Below are positions 25,425-34,282 of a DNA stretch of 64,000 nt, one piece after another. The DNA lies in assembly GCF_000024785.1 (NCBI RefSeq), contig NC_013441.1:4898001-4962000 (forward strand), in the 5' to 3' direction. The translations under genes were made by a program, and so were the position numbers. The stretch's first letter is position 1; each line of letters begins with the position of its first letter. Source of the DNA: Gordonia bronchialis DSM 43247 (lineage in GTDB: Bacteria; Actinomycetota; Actinomycetes; Mycobacteriales; Mycobacteriaceae). Below the pieces are notes generated by a model. The model was not told where the DNA came from and made no database searches. It saw only the letters and a list, made by a program, of their open reading frames with translations.

Positions 25425-25778
25425 TCACCGAGCGTGCGGCGGCGGACCGGAGTGGCCGAGGAGTTGCCACCAGTAGCTGTCCGGGATGGTCTCCCCGGCC
25501 CGCAGCACCCGGCCGAGCCCGATCGCGATGAACACGCCCAGGACGCCGAGCCACAGGCCGGACAGCGCGATCACCGTCCACGCGATGATCACCATGACCG
25601 GCCACGGATCGAGGATCAGCAGGAGCGGCGCGAAGAAGAATCCGGCCCCGATGAACCACGCCGAACCCGCGCGATCGCAGCGCAGCACCAGTGTCAGCCA
25701 GCGCGGACTCGACTCCGTGGGAACCACACCCGCAGGCACGCGCCGGAAACGTTGAACCTCGTTGAGCCGCATGGTCAT
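25425..25778 (-). CDS. Small two-helix membrane protein, 117 aa
   Basis: Two hydrophobic helices are visible (GSAWFIGAGFFFAPLLLIL and MVIIAWTVIALSGLWLGVLGVFIAIGLG), with a hydrophilic N-terminus and a short C-terminal tail GETIPDSYWWQLLGHSGPPP. A GGGAGGG ribosome site lies just before the ATG at 25778. The function is not recognised. It faces the TraR/DksA-type gene head to head. Confidence 0.75.
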   Translation of the reverse strand: MTMRLNEVQRFRRVPAGVVPTESSPRWLTLVLRCDRAGSAWFIGAGFFFAPLLLILDPWPVMVIIAWTVIALSGLWLGVLGVFIAIGLGRVLRAGETIPDSYWWQLLGHSGPPPHAR

Positions 25779-25800
25779 CGGTACCCTCCCTCTCGGCGAT

Positions 25801-25995
25801 GTGGGTACCTCCAGACTCCGGCACACCGGCGTGCGGCTGGCGGAGATCGACGCCGCGCTCGCACGGCACGGGAAAGGCTCCTACGGGCGCTGCGAAACCT
25901 GCGGGATGCCCATCGATCCGGAACGTCTCGAAGTGCTGCCGGCCGCGCGTCAATGCATCGGGTGCGCCCTGCGGAGCCGATCGTCGCGCTGGTGA
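25801..25995 (+). CDS. TraR/DksA-type C4 zinc-finger protein, about 64 aa
   Basis: The zinc finger is C-x2-C ... C-x2-C: YGRCETCGMPIDPERLEVLPAARQCIGC, preceded by the short helix LAEIDAALARHGKGS typical of the family. It lacks the long coiled-coil arm of DksA, so it is a short actinobacterial form. These small proteins are suspected to bind RNA polymerase or act as zinc-binding regulators. The start is uncertain: the frame is open from an ATG-like codon at 25762, but that would overlap the neighbouring gene; I chose GTG at 25801. Confidence 0.75.
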   Translation: MGTSRLRHTGVRLAEIDAALARHGKGSYGRCETCGMPIDPERLEVLPAARQCIGCALRSRSSRW

Positions 25996-26020
25996 GCGGC
26001 TCGCGAGCGTTCCCCGCAGT

Positions 26021-26036
26021 ACCGGACGCGTCCGGT
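26021..26036. promoter_or_regulatory. Perfect 16-bp palindrome upstream of the SDR gene
   Basis: ACCGGACGCGTCCGGT reads the same on both strands. A -10-like TACGCT follows at 26038-26043, and the SDR start is at 26137. The placement suits an operator just upstream of a promoter, but no regulator is encoded beside it. Confidence 0.45.
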
Positions 26037-26136
26037 GCTACGCTCGGCTCGTCAACCGGGGTGCCGTCGTCAGACGGCTGAGATCACACCCATCGAACCT
26101 GCTCCAGTCAGTACTGGCGAAGGGAACGTCGACACG

Positions 26137-26934
26137 ATGTCACAGGATGCACCCAGCCGCGCGACCGTGGCGGTCCCACTCACCGATCAGGTCGTCATCG
26201 TCACCGGCGGTGCGCGTGGTCTCGGCCGCAGCATCAGCGAAGCCTTTCTCCGGGAAGGCGCCCGGGTCGTGGTGAACTACCACCGCAGTGACCGGGCGGC
26301 CGAGCAGTTGGTCGCGGACCATCCGGGTCGTGCCGTCGCGGTGGGCGCCGACGTGCGCGACCGATCCCAGGTGGACACCCTGGTCGCCGCGGCTCGGGAG
26401 ACCTTCGACGCGCCGGTCACGACCGTGGTGAACAACGCCCTCGTCGACTTCTCCTTCAACGGTGACGGCCGGCCCGGTGCGCACGACATCGACTACCGGG
26501 CCTTCGCCGACCAGTTCGCCGGCGCGGTGCAGGGAGCGGTCAACGTCATCCAGGCGGCGCTGCCCGACCTGGAAGCCTCCGGCTCGGGGCGGGTGATCAA
26601 CGTCGGGACCAACCTCTTCCAGAACCCGGTGGTGCCGTACCACGATTACACCGCCGCGAAGGCTGCGTTGCTGTCGGTGACGCGGACCTTCGCCGCCGAC
26701 CTCGGGCCACGGCACATCACCGTGAACATGGTCAGCGGCGGGCTGTTGCGGAGCACCGACGCGAGCGCGGCCACCCCGGAGGCGGTCTTCGACGCGATCG
26801 CGGCATCCACCCCGCTACGCGAGGTCACGACGCCCCATCAGTTCGCCGATGCCGTCCTGTTCTTCGCGTCGCCGTGGTCGCGGGCCGTCACCGGGCAGAA
26901 CCTCGTCGTCGACGGCGGGCTCGTCAACAACTGA
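26137..26934 (+). CDS. Short-chain dehydrogenase/reductase, FabG-like, 265 aa
   Basis: TGGARGLG forms the cofactor loop near residue 24, NNAL the NNAG-like motif, and the active-site Tyr and Lys are in YHDYTAAKAALLSV. The C-terminal TGQNLVVDGG is intact. The catalytic Ser is less clear: the usual SS is replaced by GTNLFQ (VINVGTNLFQNP), with Thr in its place. The ATG at 26137 is preceded by GAAGGGAA. The length is normal. The substrate is unknown; 3-oxoacyl reduction is a family default, not an observation. Confidence 0.87.
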   Translation: MSQDAPSRATVAVPLTDQVVIVTGGARGLGRSISEAFLREGARVVVNYHRSDRAAEQLVADHPGRAVAVGADVRDRSQVDTLVAAARETFDAPVTTVVNNALVDFSFNGDGRPGAHDIDYRAFADQFAGAVQGAVNVIQAALPDLEASGSGRVINVGTNLFQNPVVPYHDYTAAKAALLSVTRTFAADLGPRHITVNMVSGGLLRSTDASAATPEAVFDAIAASTPLREVTTPHQFADAVLFFASPWSRAVTGQNLVVDGGLVNN

Positions 26935-27013
26935 CGCCCGAGGCGAGCACGACGATGATCACCGCGCGATCACCGCGGCCGCGGTGGCTGCACGTCACGA
27001 TCCGTCGCCTCGG

Positions 27014-28666
27014 CTACGTCGAGATGCCCGCCCAGAAGTCGCAGTGATGCTCCGCACCGACGTCGACCGGCTTGATGGTCGGACCGAGCTGCAACGTCGG
27101 CCCGTCTGGGCCGGTCAGTCTCTGCCAACGCGGCGCCCCAGGCGCGGTTGGCTTCCCGTCACGCGCGAAGCTCGTCCAGTAGGAGATCATCGTTGCCGCC
27201 AACCGACGCTGATCGGCGTTGTGCAGCAATGACTTACCGCCCAGGTCGAACAGGTACGGGAGGTCGGTCGCGTGCGCGGCGCCCTGTGGCACCGAACGGG
27301 ACCCGGCGCCATTGACGTCTGGAGCGTTCGGGTCGGCGAACTCGTAGCCGTACACCGGGTTGCCATGCCGGACCAGGGCAGCGTTCCCGGCGACGGTCGG
27401 GCACGCCCACGAGCTGTCGGTGATCATGGTTGCGAACGCGAGCGCGGGTGACGCGAACGCGGTGGGCGGATACCGGTCGAGCACCCGCGGTGCGGCGGCC
27501 CCGTACGCCTCCCGCACGAGCGTCGGATAGGTCTGCGCGGTGATCAGATTCGGGTTCGCCTTCAGCGCGCCCCCGACGAAGGCGTTCTGTTCGTTCTGAT
27601 TGCTGCCGGAGAGCACCGGGACGTGCGCGACGTTGCCCGCTCGCAGGGCGGCCGCCGGATCGTCCGGCAGCAGCGGCGTTCCATACGCCAGCACGTCGGA
27701 GAACACCGGAAAGATCGTCATCAGCTTCGAGACCGGTGCCCTGCGCAGGCAATCGAGAACGGCTGGAGGAGATCCCGCGCAACCGATCTTTCGCGCCTCA
27801 CTCATCCCGAGGTCGTCGCTGGCGTCCCTCGAGGCGTACGGAGTCGTCGGGGGCATGCCGACGAACAGGCCGTTCCGCGGCCAGTTCAGTTGACAGGTCC
27901 CGCCGGATGAGAGCGCGAGCTTGTCGAACAGGTCGCCGGCCTGCGGCGAGGTCAGGAGCGCACTGGAGCTCATCGCTCCGTCGGATTCGCCGAACAGCGT
28001 GATGTTGTCCGGGTCGCCGCCGAACGCCGCGGCGTTGACCTTGCTCCACTTCAGGGCGGCGACGACGTCGGCGAGCCCGAAGTCGCCACCGCCGGCGAGG
28101 CCCGGGAGCCCGAGATAGCCGAAGACCCCGAGTCGCTTGTTCACGGTCACGACGATGACGTTCCCGTCGGACGCGAGTCGTTGCGCGTCGTATACCGCTG
28201 CCGACCCGCTCGTGTAGCCACCGCCGTGTGACCAGACCATCACCGGAAGCTTCGCGCCGGGGCGAATGTGTCGAGGGGTCGTGATATCGGCGAACAGGCA
28301 GTCCTCGGTGGTGGACGCGGTCGCGTCCGCTCCCGGCGCCACACCTGCCTGCGCACACGGTCGCGCGGATCGCGTCGCGTCGACCACGCCGTCGGCCTTG
28401 GCCGGAGGCTGCGGCAGGGTCCACCGTTGCGTCAACGCAGCCGCATAGCGAACCCCGAGGAACTGTCGCGACCGCGGGGTGGCGAGACCGTGCAGTGTGC
28501 CGCTGGAGGTGTCGACCGTCAGCGGCGCGGGCGCGCCGGCATCGGACCCGGTCGCAGAACCGGCGCCGTCGTCGGTGGTGGCGCCGCCAGCGCACCCCGC
28601 GAGTGCGAGCACGAGCACCACGACCACGGCACCCGCCGCCCTGGTGACGGGAGAGCCGCCGGTCAC
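27014..28666 (-). CDS. Type-B carboxylesterase lipoprotein, 550 aa
   Basis: A lipoprotein signal peptide ends in the lipobox LAGC (Cys25), so the enzyme is probably tethered outside the membrane. The alpha/beta-hydrolase domain has SHGGGYTSGS (oxyanion hole), GDFGLADVVAALKW and the nucleophile elbow GESDGA (Ser228) in place of the usual GESAG. Family segments FGGDPDNITLFG and AAHATDLPYLFDL with the likely His are present. The GTG start at 28666 overlaps the tetR stop (GTGA), so it is translationally coupled to that regulator. The function is ester hydrolysis with unknown substrate, and it is probably induced when TetR is released. Confidence 0.9.
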   Translation of the reverse strand: MTGGSPVTRAAGAVVVVLVLALAGCAGGATTDDGAGSATGSDAGAPAPLTVDTSSGTLHGLATPRSRQFLGVRYAAALTQRWTLPQPPAKADGVVDATRSARPCAQAGVAPGADATASTTEDCLFADITTPRHIRPGAKLPVMVWSHGGGYTSGSAAVYDAQRLASDGNVIVVTVNKRLGVFGYLGLPGLAGGGDFGLADVVAALKWSKVNAAAFGGDPDNITLFGESDGAMSSSALLTSPQAGDLFDKLALSSGGTCQLNWPRNGLFVGMPPTTPYASRDASDDLGMSEARKIGCAGSPPAVLDCLRRAPVSKLMTIFPVFSDVLAYGTPLLPDDPAAALRAGNVAHVPVLSGSNQNEQNAFVGGALKANPNLITAQTYPTLVREAYGAAAPRVLDRYPPTAFASPALAFATMITDSSWACPTVAGNAALVRHGNPVYGYEFADPNAPDVNGAGSRSVPQGAAHATDLPYLFDLGGKSLLHNADQRRLAATMISYWTSFARDGKPTAPGAPRWQRLTGPDGPTLQLGPTIKPVDVGAEHHCDFWAGIST

Positions 28667-29277
28667 CGCGCACTCCGTGTGAGAGCGTCGGCGGCCGACA
28701 CCATTTCGGCCCGTAGCGCCTCGGTCGCACCGTCCTGCGCCACCGCTTGCGCTGCGGAATCCAGCATCGCGCGGATCATCGTCGCCACGATCTCGCAGTC
28801 GAACGCCCGGAACTGCCCGGCGTCCTGTCCGGCGCGGAGTAGCGCCGCCACGTCCGACATCTCGCGAATGTGCCTGGCCCGCCGTCGGCGGGCCCGTGTC
28901 GGCGACCGACGCGCAGCATGGGTGATCTCCACCAGGGCAGCCATGTGCTTCGGAAATGCCGCGTAGAAGTCGACGCTGCCCGCGACGAAGGCGAGCAGTG
29001 CGTCCCGTGGCGTCGGGGCCGCCACGACGCCGGGCTTCACCTGCTTCTCGCCGGTCGCGTACACCTCCTCGATCACGGCATCGACGAGCTCGTCCCGGTT
29101 CGTGAAGTGATAGGTCGCGACACCGCGACTGACGTTGGCGCGCGCGGCGATCTGGACCATCGATGCCTGGTCGACGCCGAGGTCGGCGATCGTGTCGATC
29201 GCGCATTCGATCAGCTGGGCCCGCCGTGCGGTGCGGATGAACGAGTCGGGCATCGGCACCGATTTTTGAGCAGGCAT
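28663..29277 (-). CDS. TetR-family regulator, 204 aa
   Basis: From the ATG at 29277 the protein reads MPAQKSVPMPDSFIRTARRAQLI and carries the HTH IADLGVDQASMVQIAARANVSRGVATYHFTNRDELV, close to the BetI-like TetR group. A helical C-terminal domain follows. A longer frame starts at 29442 but would cover the intergenic repeats. It overlaps the esterase gene, its likely target. Two direct repeats (29270-29303) around its start codon may be autoregulatory sites. Confidence 0.9.
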   Translation of the reverse strand: MPAQKSVPMPDSFIRTARRAQLIECAIDTIADLGVDQASMVQIAARANVSRGVATYHFTNRDELVDAVIEEVYATGEKQVKPGVVAAPTPRDALLAFVAGSVDFYAAFPKHMAALVEITHAARRSPTRARRRRARHIREMSDVAALLRAGQDAGQFRAFDCEIVATMIRAMLDSAAQAVAQDGATEALRAEMVSAADALTRSAR

Positions 29278-29303
29278 GTCCAAAAAATAGCAGGTATGTC
29301 CAA
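29270..29303. promoter_or_regulatory. Direct repeats at the tetR start
   Basis: GCAGGCATGTCCAA (29270-29283) recurs as GCAGGTATGTCCAA (29290-29303), 13 of 14 bases matching and exactly 20 bases apart, about two helical turns. The first copy spans the start codon of the TetR gene. Same-face spacing suggests two bound protein units; the regulator is inferred to be TetR itself. Confidence 0.45.
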
Positions 29304-29340
29304 TCGACGCGGTCGGCTTGCGACCCGGTGGCCGAAGGTC

Positions 29341-29374
29341 GTCACGGGACCCGAGGCGATTCGGGTCCCGTGAC
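29341..29374. promoter_or_regulatory. Perfect 14-bp-stem inverted repeat between divergent genes
   Basis: GTCACGGGACCCGA (29341-29354), six bases, then TCGGGTCCCGTGAC (29361-29374): all 14 pairs match. It sits upstream of both the TetR gene and the gene at 29400, so it is not an ordinary terminator for either. It may be an operator, a 5' leader hairpin of the rightward transcript, or a remnant. There is no T-run on either side. Confidence 0.55.
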
Positions 29375-29399
29375 GGTGGCGACGTGGAACACTGGCGAC

Positions 29400-29909
29400 G
29401 TGCAAGGGGTTCGGCGACGAGCATGGTGGGTCGCGCTGACACCCGTCGGGTTCCTCTTGCTCACCTTCGGCGCGATGGCGGTGCTCAACGAGGTCGCCAA
29501 CCCGTCGTCGGCTCTGGACGTCACCGCCACCTGGGCGGTGGGCATGGCCTTCGGCCTGATCTTCTACCTCCCCGGGATCGGGGTGACGATCATCGGCGGC
29601 TCGGCCGTCGACCAGGTGCCGCGGACGGCGCGGATCGCCGCCACGGTCGGGATCCTGTGGATGTCCGTTGTCTGGGTGGTGGCGGTCGCGGACACCGCCA
29701 GGATGACCTTCGACCCCCTGCCGCGGGACGAATACAGTTGGACGGCACGGTTGTCGACGCCGGAACTCGTCGTCTTCGCCGTTCCCTTCGGGCTCATGCT
29801 GCTGGTGAACGGCTGGTATCTGTGGACCCTGTGGCGGGGCGGTGCCGACGCCCGGGCCGATGCGAGCCGAGTCCGCGGCGACGGCCGTCACCTGGAGTCG
29901 GAGGGATGA
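29400..29909 (+). CDS. Four-helix membrane protein of unknown function, 169 aa
   Basis: Four hydrophobic segments are visible: WWVALTPVGFLLLTFGAMAVL, TWAVGMAFGLIFYLPGIGVTII, ARIAATVGILWMSVVWVVAVA and ELVVFAVPFGLMLLVNGWYLW, with a charged C-terminal tail. The start is uncertain: an in-frame GTG at 29370 lies inside the hairpin and another at 29400 just after it; I chose 29400. Its stop overlaps the next gene's ATG (ATGA), so they form an operon. I recognise no motif. Confidence 0.7.
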   Translation: MQGVRRRAWWVALTPVGFLLLTFGAMAVLNEVANPSSALDVTATWAVGMAFGLIFYLPGIGVTIIGGSAVDQVPRTARIAATVGILWMSVVWVVAVADTARMTFDPLPRDEYSWTARLSTPELVVFAVPFGLMLLVNGWYLWTLWRGGADARADASRVRGDGRHLESEG

Positions 29910-30289
29910 GCACCGACTGGTCGGACGATCTCCTGGCCGCCGTCGACGGCGCCACCGAGGTGCAGATCGCCACGCCACGACGCGACGGCACCGCGTCGGC
30001 GTTCGTGCCGATCTGGGCGGTGACCGCAGACGGGGAGGTCTACGTCCGCACCTGGTACCGGCGGGACACCGGCTGGTACGGCCGTGCCGTCCGATCAGGA
30101 CGCGCCCGACTCCGCCTGAACGGCACCGACCTGGACGTCCGGGTCGACGACGTCGGCGGTGACACCGAGACACTGGCCGCGGTGGACGGCGCCTACACCG
30201 CCAAGTACGGCCACGGGTCGGGCTCGGTCGGTCGGATGGTGTCCGATGAAGCCGCCGCCACCACCCTGCGGCTTGCGCCCCGGCTCTGA
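29906..30289 (+). CDS. DUF2255 family protein, 127 aa
   Basis: This is a small protein of the flavin-reductase/pyridoxamine-oxidase-like split-barrel type: EVQIATPRRDGTASAFVPIWAVTADGEVYVRTWYRRDTGWYGRAV, then the strand LRLNGTDLDVRVDDV and AYTAKYG. The length is that of DUF2255. The function is unknown; relatives may bind a flavin or F420. It overlaps the upstream membrane-protein gene by four bases, indicating coupled translation. It ends 16 bases before the convergent NCS1 symporter gene. Confidence 0.85.
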   Translation: MSTDWSDDLLAAVDGATEVQIATPRRDGTASAFVPIWAVTADGEVYVRTWYRRDTGWYGRAVRSGRARLRLNGTDLDVRVDDVGGDTETLAAVDGAYTAKYGHGSGSVGRMVSDEAAATTLRLAPRL

Positions 30290-30305
30290 CCGGCGAGCTC
30301 CCAGC

Positions 30306-31778
30306 TCACACGGCAGCCGGTTCCTCCGGTTCCGCAACCGGTCGGGTCCGCGGCGCCGCCGGTCGGATCCGGCTGAACAGCAGCATCAGTCCGCCGCCGA
30401 GCAGCGCTCCGATCGGCCAGCTCAGCGCTGTGATGGTCTGGTCGTCGGGCAGTAGCGCCACGATCGCCGCGACGACACCGGAGATCACCAACGCGGCGAG
30501 CGCCGCCGGATTCACCCCGCGGGTGAAGAAGTACGTCCCGTCCTCCCGCACCGAGTAGAGGTCGGCGATGCGGGTGTTCTGCCTGCGCAGCAGGTAGTAG
30601 TCGACGATGAGGATGCCGAACACCGGACCCATCAGCGAGCCGACCCCGCCCAGGAAGTAGACGATGGCGACCTCACTCCCCCACACCTTCCACGGCAGCA
30701 CCACGATCGATAGGACCGCGGTGATGATGCCGCCGGTCCGGAACGAGATGTACTTCGGTGCCACGTTGCTGATGTCGTAGGACGGTGAGACGAAGTTCAA
30801 CACGATGTTGATGCCGATGGTGGCCAGGGCGAACAGCAGCGCGGCGATCACCACGAGGACGTCGGACTCGATCTTCGACACCAGGTGGACCGGGTCGAGG
30901 GTGCCGTCCCCGAACACCTTGAGTGCGCTCAACGAGATGATGATCGACAGCACCACGAACGCGGTCTCGTTCACCGGGATGCCCAGGGCGTTGCCGCGTT
31001 TGATCGCCTTCTTCGACGGGGCGAAACGCGCGAAGTCGCTGTAGTTGACCAGCGGTCCCGCCATGTAGGCGATCATCAGGAACGCGACCGCGACGAACGC
31101 GGCGATCGTGCTCGGGAGGGACAGCACCGCACCGACCCGCGCGTTCCAGTCGATCGACCAGTCCGCTTTCGCCAGAATCCAGATCGCCAGCGCGATCATG
31201 CCGATCCACACCACCGGGCCCGCGAAGTCCGACACCTTGCGGACGATCTCCATGCCGTAGCTGAGTACCAGCAACTGTGCTGTCCACAACGCCATGAACA
31301 CGATCCAGCCGAGCGGACTCTGGCCGAGAAAGCCGCCGGTGGTCCAGGATTCGGTGGACGGCCAGATACGGACGATCAGCGCGATGACCGCCAGCGACGC
31401 CAGGTAGGTCTGGATGCCATACCAGAACACCGCGACCAGGCCGCGGAGCAGCGCCGGGATGTTGGCCCCGAAGATGCCGAACGTCGCGCGGGCGAAGACC
31501 GGGAACGGGACACCGACCTTCTGGCCCGCGACCCCGATCAGGTTCGACCCGAGCCACAGGCCGAGGACACCGACGAACAGCGCCAGCATCGTCTGCCAGC
31601 CCGAGAGTCCCAGGGCCAGCATGCCGATCGCGAAGCTGTAGCTGCCCAGGCTGTGGGCCGAGGTCATCCACAGGCAGAACAGATCCCAGGACCGCCACGT
31701 CCGTTGGGCGTCGGTGGTCGGTGCCAGGTCGGCGTTCAGCAGCCTGGTCGTCGGTTCGGGTGCGGTGGGGTCGGACAT
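30306..31778 (-). CDS. NCS1-family nucleobase/hydantoin symporter, 490 aa
   Basis: This is a 12-helix cation symporter for purines, pyrimidines, hydantoins or related compounds. Visible family features include WDLFCLWMTSAHSLGSYSFAIGML, the VPFPVFARATFGIFGANIPALLRG helix, GPLVNYSDFARF and TLDPVHLVSKIESDVLVVIAA. The length is standard. It lies 24 bases downstream of the mmsA-like gene, on the same strand. In that company it most likely imports uracil, thymine or an allied compound, but the substrate-binding residues were not analysed. Confidence 0.92.
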   Translation of the reverse strand: MSDPTAPEPTTRLLNADLAPTTDAQRTWRSWDLFCLWMTSAHSLGSYSFAIGMLALGLSGWQTMLALFVGVLGLWLGSNLIGVAGQKVGVPFPVFARATFGIFGANIPALLRGLVAVFWYGIQTYLASLAVIALIVRIWPSTESWTTGGFLGQSPLGWIVFMALWTAQLLVLSYGMEIVRKVSDFAGPVVWIGMIALAIWILAKADWSIDWNARVGAVLSLPSTIAAFVAVAFLMIAYMAGPLVNYSDFARFAPSKKAIKRGNALGIPVNETAFVVLSIIISLSALKVFGDGTLDPVHLVSKIESDVLVVIAALLFALATIGINIVLNFVSPSYDISNVAPKYISFRTGGIITAVLSIVVLPWKVWGSEVAIVYFLGGVGSLMGPVFGILIVDYYLLRRQNTRIADLYSVREDGTYFFTRGVNPAALAALVISGVVAAIVALLPDDQTITALSWPIGALLGGGLMLLFSRIRPAAPRTRPVAEPEEPAAV

Positions 31779-31802
31779 ACATCCTCCGAGGGATGAGAAG
31801 GG

Positions 31803-33296
31803 TCAAGTGTTCTGCGGGAAGCCGAGATTGATCCCGCCGTGCGAAGGGTCGAGCCACCGCGATGTGACCGCCTTCTCCCGGGTGTAGAACGCGTATCCGG
31901 CCTTGCCGTACGCCTTCGAGTCGCCGAACAGGGACGCCTTCCAGCCGCCGAAGCTGTGGTAGGCGACCGGAACCGGGATCGGCACGTTGATGCCGATCAT
32001 GCCGACCTGGACCTCCTGCTGGAACCGCCGCGCCGCGCCACCGTCGTTGGTGAAGATGGCGGTGCCGTTTCCGTACGGCGAGGAGTTGATGATGGCGATC
32101 GCCTCCGCGAAGCCGTCGACGCGCACCACCGACAGCACCGGCCCGAAGATCTCGTCGCGGTACGCCGCCGACGTCAACGGCACGTCGTCGAGCAGGGTCG
32201 GGCCGAGCCAGAAACCGGCGGGATCGCCGTCGGCGGACACCGACCGACCGTCCACGACGACGGTGGCACCGTCGCGGCCCGCGACGTCGATGTAGTCGCC
32301 GACCCGGTCGCGGTGGGCGCCGGTGATCAGCGGACCCATGTCGTTGCCGGTGCGGCCGTCGCCGATCCGCAAACCGCCCATCCGATCCCGGATCCGGCTC
32401 ACCAGTTGGTCGGCGATCGACTCCACCGCCATCACGACCGAGACCGCCATGCACCGTTCGCCCGCGCTGCCGAAACCCGCGTTGATCGCGGCGTCGGCGG
32501 CCAGATCGAGGTCGGCGTCCGGGAGGACGAGCATGTGGTTCTTCGCTCCGCCCAGCGCCTGGACCCGTTTCCCCTCGCCGGTGGCGACGGTGTAGACGTG
32601 CTTGGCGATCGGCGTCGAACCGACGAAGGACACGGCGGCGACGTCCGGATGCGTGAGCAGCGCGTCGACGGCGTCCTTGTCGCCGTGCACCACGTTCAGG
32701 ACACCGGGTGGCAGTCCGGCCTCGACCATCAACTCGGCCAGCCAGTTCGACGCCGACGGGTCCTTCTCGCTGGGCTTGAGGACGACGGTGTTCCCCGCGG
32801 CGACGGCGAGTGGGAAGAACCAGAGCGGGACCATCGCCGGGAAGTTGAACGGTGTGATGATCGCGACGACGCCCACCGGCTCGGTCACCGTGTACACGTC
32901 CACCCCGGTGGACGCGTTCTGGCTGAACTCGCCCTTCGCCAGGTGCGGCATGCTCAACGCCAGGTCGACCACCTCGAGTCCCCGGGCGATCTCACCCGCT
33001 GCGTCCGCCAAGACCTTGCCGTGTTCAGCGGTGAGAATGGCCGCGAGTTCGTCGCGGCGAGCGGTCAGGAGCTCCCGGAACCGGAACATCACGTTCTGGC
33101 GGGCCGCGATGGAGGTACGGGACCACTCGGTGAGCGCGGCGGTGGCGGCGGTGACCGCGGTGGAGACGTCGGCGGGCGAGGCGAGCCGCACCTCCTTGGT
33201 GACCACGCCGCGCGCCGGGTCATAGACCGGTGACAACCGGTCCGAGGTGCCCGACCACGGTTTGCCGTCCACGTAGTGATCGAGAACGTCGCCCAT
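31803..33296 (-). CDS. mmsA: CoA-acylating methylmalonate-semialdehyde dehydrogenase, 497 aa
   Basis: This enzyme oxidises (methyl)malonate semialdehyde to propionyl-CoA or acetyl-CoA. The aldehyde-dehydrogenase fold includes TEPVGVVAIITPFNFPAMVPLWFFPLA, FVGSTPIAKHVY, the catalytic Cys in FGSAGERCMAVSV and the late FGDSKAYGKAGYAFYTREKAV, which is diagnostic for MMSDH. The ATG at 33296 is preferred because a GGAGGG site is at the right distance; ATG at 33305 is possible. The neighbouring transporter and aminotransferase place it at the end of thymine/uracil or beta-amino-acid breakdown. Confidence 0.92.
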   Translation of the reverse strand: MGDVLDHYVDGKPWSGTSDRLSPVYDPARGVVTKEVRLASPADVSTAVTAATAALTEWSRTSIAARQNVMFRFRELLTARRDELAAILTAEHGKVLADAAGEIARGLEVVDLALSMPHLAKGEFSQNASTGVDVYTVTEPVGVVAIITPFNFPAMVPLWFFPLAVAAGNTVVLKPSEKDPSASNWLAELMVEAGLPPGVLNVVHGDKDAVDALLTHPDVAAVSFVGSTPIAKHVYTVATGEGKRVQALGGAKNHMLVLPDADLDLAADAAINAGFGSAGERCMAVSVVMAVESIADQLVSRIRDRMGGLRIGDGRTGNDMGPLITGAHRDRVGDYIDVAGRDGATVVVDGRSVSADGDPAGFWLGPTLLDDVPLTSAAYRDEIFGPVLSVVRVDGFAEAIAIINSSPYGNGTAIFTNDGGAARRFQQEVQVGMIGINVPIPVPVAYHSFGGWKASLFGDSKAYGKAGYAFYTREKAVTSRWLDPSHGGINLGFPQNT

Positions 33297-33357
33297 CAGC
33301 CTCATCCCTCCGTCGTGCGGTCCGATGCCCGGACCGCGATCGTGATGCGGCGGCCGC

Positions 33358-34275
33358 TCATGCGGCCACCTCGGACAGCACCGCCCGATAGATGGTCATC
33401 GCCTCGGCGACCTCGTCGGCGGTCACGACGCACGGCGGTACCACGTGGATCCGGTTGTCGGCGACGAATGCCAGCAGTCCGCGCTCGGCCAGTCGTGCCT
33501 TGACGACCCGCATCACGTCGGCGGACACCGGAGCCCTGGTCGCCCGGTCGGCGACGAGCTCGACGGCCCAGAAGACGCCCGTGCCGCGGACCTCGCCGAT
33601 GATCGGCAGTTCGTCGGCCAACGCCGCCAGTCCGGGACCGATGGCGTCGGCGCCGACGCGCGACGCGTTCTCGACGATCCCCTCTGCCGCCATGGCGTCG
33701 AGGGTCGCGACCACCGAGGCGGCGGCCAGCGGATGTCCACTGTAGGTGAGTCCGCCGGGAAACACCCGGTGCGCGAACGTCTCCGCGACGGCGTCGGAGA
33801 TGATCACACCGCCGATCGGTACGTAGCCCGAGTTCACGCCCTTCGCGAAGGTGATCAGGTCGGGCACCACGTCGTGGCCTTCGAAGGCGAACCACCGACC
33901 GGTCCTGCCGAAGCCCGCCATCACCTCGTCGAGGATGAGCAGGATGCCATACCGGTCGGCGATCGACCGCACTCCGGCAAGGTAGCCGGGCGGTGGGACG
34001 AGGACCCCCGCGGTTCCGGGCACCGATTCGAGGAGGATCGCCGCGACCGACTCGGGACCCTCGGCCACGATGGTCCGTTCCAGATGCCTCAGCGCGCGGG
34101 CGGATTCCTCCTCCGGCGTGGTCGCCCAGAACTCGGACCGGTAGAGGTAGGGGCCGTGGAAGTGGACGTGGCCGCGGGCGAACTCGTTCGGGACTCGTCG
34201 CCAGTCGCCGGTGGCGACGACGGCGGCACCGGTGTTGCCGTGATAGGAGCGATAGGTGGCCTGAGGTCTACTACC
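33358..34275 (-). pseudogene. Class-III PLP aminotransferase, N-terminally truncated
   Basis: The C-terminal about 300 residues of an omega/beta-alanine-type aminotransferase are intact: YRSYHGNTGAAVVATGDWR, LLILDEVMAGFGRTGRWFAFEG, the PLP lysine in LITFAKGVNSGYVPIGGV, and GLTYSGHPLAAASV. Full enzymes have about 420-450 residues. The frame closes upstream with TGA at 34276-34278, and no start lies before it, so about 120 N-terminal residues are missing. The flavoprotein gene ends only eight bases away, so the missing part has been deleted. The predicted role was transamination of beta-alanine or beta-aminoisobutyrate. Confidence 0.8.
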
Positions 34276-34282
34276 TCAGAGG

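Noticed and set aside
27014..29206. 730-residue esterase with an N-terminal extension
   Set aside because: The extension is antisense-like to the TetR gene frame; the lipoprotein signal begins at the GTG at 28666.
29341..29374. Intrinsic terminator
   Set aside because: It is upstream of both neighbouring genes and has no T-run, so it was listed as regulatory instead.
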